Assembly: GCA_016584305.1 (NCBI GenBank)
Contig: JACEEZ010020240.1
Location: forward strand, 149,611-213,610
Reading direction: 5' to 3'
DNA: 64,000 nucleotides
From: Chionoecetes opilio
Taxonomy: Eukaryota; Arthropoda; Malacostraca; Decapoda; Majidae
Part shown: positions 60,237 to 64,000 of the stretch, piece by piece
How positions within the stretch are numbered: the first letter of the stretch is position 1
Layout of the letters: each line of letters starts with the position of its first letter
The notes under the pieces: model-generated
What the model was told of the DNA's origin: nothing
What the model saw: the letters and a program-made list of their open reading frames with translations, nothing else
Database searches by the model: none
Translations under genes and position numbers: made by a program

Positions 60237-60561
60237 TGGGGAGGCGGGTAGCGGAGTGGTTGGCGTCTCCGACTGGCGTTCTCGGTGACCCGAGTTCGAT
60301 CCCCGAAGAAAACCAAAACCTCTCTGCATCCTCGAGTGGCCTAAGAACACCCACATGCCCTGCCCATCAACTCTATCTTCGATTGCAAGTGCATCGGAGG
60401 ACACAGGGGGGCGGCATGAGCCTCTAATCACAGGCGTCACTATAAGAATCCTGCCTGCGCCACCACGGGCGAGGACCAACCATCAGAGCCCTCAAGTGAA
60501 CCTCCAGAGCCTACCATCCCAGCCCTGGGTCACCACTGCCTACACGCACTATAGGCACATA

Positions 60562-60594
<33 letters not shown>
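60237..60594 (+). mobile_element. SINE family 2 with poly(A) tail
   Basis: The tRNA-like head has A-box GTAGCGGAGTGGTTGG and B-box GAGTTCGATCCCC. The gap between them is long, as in Ser/Leu-type tRNAs with an extended variable arm. A body of about 250 bases ends in A(27) at 60,568-60,594. Confidence 0.8.
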
Positions 60595-60597
<3 letters not shown>

Positions 60598-60870
60598 TGT
60601 AGTGGCTAGCGCGCCTGGCTACGAATCTGCGGGCCCTGGTTCGAATCCAGGCTAGGGCAAGTCGGCGGTCAACCCAGATAGCTGTTCATTACCCCTTTTG
60701 GGGTTGATAAATGGGTACCCGGGGAAAGTAATTGTGGTAACCCGGATGTCACACTAACCCTGTGTCCCGGGGTAACGGGTTCACACCCACCACAGGCTCT
60801 AAGGCTAATGCCACGGAGATGAGCACCGAGACCATGCGCAGCATAGCGTATGCCCCCATCTTTACCCTAC
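60595..60870 (+). mobile_element. SINE family 1, full-length
   Basis: Head: TGGTGTAGTGGCTAGCGCG (A-box), GGTTCGAATCC (exact B-box). Body as in 36,117. It starts directly at the poly(A) of the family 2 element, so the two are joined head to tail. Confidence 0.9.
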
Positions 60871-61659
60871 ATTTATAGTTTGATGCATCATTACATCTGT
60901 GCACTCACAAGCAATGTAAAAGAAAACACAGTTGCCAAGGCGCTCTGACTCCACGTGGATTATGAAATCATGTGAATCAACGAGTCAGGCATGATCCTGA
61001 TGTTATATTTCTTTAAAGGAAAGACGTAAGGATTAAAGCAGAAATTTCTAAGTTTGGAAAGGAAAATGTACCTAGTCAATTAGTCATGTTTTATGAACCA
61101 CAGCTGCACTATTTGCAAGTCAATGGTTGGTGTCTTGTCAGCTGCCCGTCATCAACATTCCACAGATCTCAGCAGTGGAGATAATATTCATGGTGTCTTA
61201 TCTATCATGTCAATTATCTTTTCATCATTACAAAGTCCTTTATTTCAAAGATAAAAGCATCTAAGGTTGTTGCAATCCACTCAAGACTCATCAATTAACT
61301 TGAATTAAGTACCGGTATTACAACTTCAAGAAGCGCACACATGATAACACAAGAGTGCGATACTTCATAAAGATTGATAATTCACGTCTGGTTGGTTACA
61401 AAGAGACGTATCATTTACATATTTGTGTAACACTGTTTTACACAATATAGAATTCAATGTTCACCCTTTACAAGTAGGAAAAAACTACAAAACTCTAAAT
61501 AATCAATAAATTTTGTGACTAACGAAATAATTATACAAGATGAAAACACATTCCATCTCATTGCAAACTTATTTTCCCGAAACACCCACTGTGAGGCATG
61601 GGTGTGTGCGTGAGTGTGTGCGTGAGTGTGTGCGTGACTACACGGCACTTGCACAGGAG
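60871..61659. other. Receptor intron, nothing notable
   Basis: AT-rich sequence with a short GTGTGTGCGTGA repeat at 61,600-61,636. Confidence 0.5.
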
Positions 61660-61870
61660 TTAACCCCTTAAGACCCAGAAAGTAATTTCCATTGTAATCT
61701 GGGTACCATTAGATGATTTTTAGTGACTATAAGCAATGTTTTATAGCTATGACCTGTTTAGTATCCTTGTCCACTAACTAATTTGGTATATTCAGGTACT
61801 TTTCGTAATTTTATGGCTAACAACAGATTATTTTTCATAGCCAAGGAAAGATCTGGGCGTGAAGGGTTAA
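61660..61870. mobile_element. TTAA MITE family, copy 5
   Basis: TTAA at both ends; left end CCCCTTAAGACCCAGAAA, right end the inverse of CCCTTCACGCCCAGATC. Confidence 0.88.
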
Positions 61871-62800
61871 CAACTAATCAAAGTACTAGGTATATGATGG
61901 GCAAATTACTGATAAGAACTTGCAGCGCGGTATTACGTCATAGAGAGACACGTGGAGATACGGTGGAGAAAATGTTCAAGTGGAGGGAGGAATGAATTGA
62001 ATTAATGCTAAAAAGGGAAAATGTGCCAGCCATCAGAGGTCATATGGCACTATGGCAAAGCATAATGAAGGGGAGGGGTTATAGAGAAAGAGTGAAACGG
62101 TGAGGGAAGGGGAAAGGAATGGAACGTTATAGCAGTAGGGTTAGATCAGAGGAAGGATGTAGATTTGTTGAGGGAAGGAGATCATAAAGTGGGAATAGGG
62201 ACACTGGGACAGGGGGCGAGTGCAGGGGAGACGTGAGGGCATGAGTGATGATGACGTAACTACAGGCGGTGTTAAGGTCAAGCTGGATCATGTGAGCAGC
62301 CCCTGATAGCACGCCTTCAGGACTTAAGGGGATGACTAACACCCTTGACCCTTAACCATAGAACTCCTATCACACTGATATGTAAAAAAAAAGCAGGTAA
62401 AAAAAAAATTTAATAAGTAGATGGTTCATGTGACAAGGGTCCGCTAAGCACATATGGGCAGGAGGACAGTAGGTGTAGCGAGCACTGATAAGCTTGATAA
62501 CGAAGCCTTATCAGTAGGTGTCCCAACGGTGAGGTGTCCGTACAGTACTAGCAGTGACGGACCGTGGCCTCTTATCTACTCTTACTTGCGTCATATGACC
62601 TCTAATGTCTGTCACTTCAACATTTCATTAACTTACATAAGTCTTCTCTCACGTGGAAGATGTGGAGTGAAGGGTGGAGGGTGGAGGGTGGAGTGAGTGA
62701 ATCATGTAGCACTTGAGAGGCGTGGGAATGAGACTAATTCTTGGAAAGTAAAAAGACAGGAAACAGTCATTGAAGTGACAAGATCCTTTTCCTGTCATGT
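61871..62800. other. Receptor intron, nothing notable
   Basis: Unique-looking sequence. A small GTGGAGGGTGGAGG repeat lies at about 62,669-62,693. Confidence 0.5.
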
Positions 62801-62801
62801 A

Positions 62802-63179
62802 CAGTAAAAGCTCAATTTAACGGAACTCCATCTACCCGAAAGCTCAATTTAACGGAACTCCATCTACCCGCAAGCTCAATTTAACGGAACTCCATCTACC
62901 CGCAAGCTTCAATTTAACGGAACTCCATCTACCCGCAAGCTCAATTTAACGGAACTCGATCTACCCGAAAGTTCAATTTAGCAGAAAAAAATTCCGTTAT
63001 TCCATTTTTCAATGCTAGATACAGCAGAAAATTCCGCTAAATGTAGCAATATTTGGTGCGGTTCCCCAAAAGGCCGCCGACCCATGTGTTTGGGCAGCCT
63101 TGGGGCCACACAGACCACTGCACAAACAGGATTTACCGGAAACTCAATTTTATGGAAAATTCCGTTATATCGAGCTTTA
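62802..63179. mobile_element. Pogo/Tigger-like MITE with an internal 31-bp repeat
   Basis: The left end CAGTAAAAGCTCAATTTAAC and right ATAAAGCTCGATATAACG (inverse) pair; TA precedes the left end. The left terminal segment is itself repeated five times: AGCTCAATTTAACGGAACTC then CATCTACCCG(C/A)A, period 31. The repeat at 62,802-62,970 is thus a tandem copy of the transposon's own end. Confidence 0.75.
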
Positions 63180-63722
63180 TCAGGAGCCGATAAGTGAAGT
63201 TTGATTCAGCGGAAAATTTGACTTACCAGAATCAGCCTTGGCCAATTATTCCATTATAATTATCGAGTAAATCCCTGCATACAATCAAACAAAAGCCAGT
63301 CCTCTACATAATAAGAGGAAAAGGAAGGCCTACACTCAACGCAAAATCCAGTCATGGCCTAAATTAGATAACTGCATCATCTCCTACCATAAAGCCTAAT
63401 GCACTCCTTCAATATCCTTACAGAAGATTACGAAACTAGTTTTTACAAATAGAATAAATAATACAAATACAAATAATTATGCCATCAAAAACAATCCACA
63501 CAATATTTCACCTTAATGCTCATTGGAATGGCTGAAGGTTAACCTAAGAAACGATAACGCAACACCATGCCAACAACTCGATTAATCTTCATATCCTTGC
63601 AACGTTTTTATGGCTATGACATTGACAAGGGTGGCAGTAATGGAGGTGGTAGTGGTGGTGGTATGCAGGGAGTCCACTGCACGACAAGATAGCGATGAGG
63701 AGGTAAAACTGAAGCGAATGGG
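63180..63722. other. Receptor intron, nothing notable
   Basis: AT-rich sequence; a GGTGGTAGTGGTGGTGG tract near 63,643-63,660. Confidence 0.5.
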
Positions 63723-63960
63723 TCCAAATAGCCCTGACAATAACCTTCCCTAGGGCACAACAGCAGCCAGGAGGAGGAGTTTAAGTAGACAAGTTATTTA
63801 AGTAGACAATGAAGACAAGTACTCACCTAACAGATGCGTCCAAATAGCCCTGACAATAACCTTCCCTAGGGCACAACAGCAGCCAGCCAGGAGGAGTTTA
63901 AGTAGACACGTTAAGTAGACAAGTTAGTTATTTAAGTAGACAAGGAAGACAAGTACTCAC
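63723..63960 (-). repeat. About 120-bp tandem pair carrying a copy of the exon donor
   Basis: Two units share CCAAATAGCCCTGACAATAA, CCTTCCCTAGGGCACAACAG and AGTTTAAGTAGACA, and both reach GAAGACAAGTACTCACC. On the minus strand the extra copy reads GGACGCATCTGTTAG|GTGAGT, against the true GGACGCATCTTTTGG|GTGAGT. Confidence 0.85.
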
Positions 63961-64000
63961 CCAAAAGATGCGTCCAGATGTTGCCCGTCTCCGTGTGGAT
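63961..64000 (-). CDS. AdipoR: Adiponectin receptor, exon end (5' part beyond the window)
   Basis: The 40 bases encode IHTETGNIWTHLL plus the first base of Gly, before a GTGAGT donor. HTETGNIWTHLLG is the family's signature just before the first membrane helix. The split glycine codon matches the acceptor at 56,237, giving a 7.7 kb intron. The start codon and the N-terminal cytoplasmic part lie to the right of the window. Confidence 0.92.

Overview
The window is nuclear DNA from an arthropod, most likely a decapod crustacean. The signs are intron-split genes, very dense GA, CA and GT microsatellites, degenerate TTAGG-type tracts, several tRNA-derived SINE families and many short non-autonomous DNA transposons. 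The placement is an inference from gene content and repeat style. No search was possible.

Four genes are supported. (1) A single exon of a TMEM184-family membrane protein lies on the minus strand near 7.0-7.2 kb; the rest of that gene is outside the window or hidden. (2) A TRIM-like gene lies on the plus strand at 20.5-22.1 kb. It has half a RING, a B-box 2, a coiled coil and, unusually, a C-terminal cyclophilin-fold domain that has lost its catalytic residues. (3) RECQL4, the DNA replication and repair helicase, lies on the plus strand at 34.6-45.8 kb. It has a tiny first exon, a 5 kb intron almost wholly filled by a 30-32 bp satellite, and one huge second exon whose reading frame shifts once near 41.2 kb. 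(4) An adiponectin receptor (PAQR family) lies on the minus strand from 64.0 down to 49.8 kb as five exons; its 5' part is beyond the right edge. RECQL4 and the receptor converge on 45.8-49.8 kb. A possible terminal exon of an unrecognised gene lies at 16.85 kb.

The rest is repeats. At 0-6.5 kb there is LINE debris, microsatellites and a duplicated low-quality block joined at a single N. At 6.7-15.5 kb there are MITEs, a LINE reverse transcriptase remnant and GA arrays. At 11.9-19.5 kb a roughly 7.5 kb inverted repeat encloses two foldback elements. At 22.4-28.7 kb there is a noisy 3.3 kb palindrome and Harbinger-type MITEs. At 28.8-34.3 kb there are more MITEs and a foldback.

The most striking signal is shared by RECQL4 and the receptor gene. 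Several intronic tandem repeats sit on exon edges, and each repeat unit carries a copy of the splice site plus the first or last bases of the neighbouring exon. In one case (52.4-52.7 kb) the extra acceptors are exactly 51 bp apart and in frame, so they could add 17-residue hydrophobic segments to the receptor.
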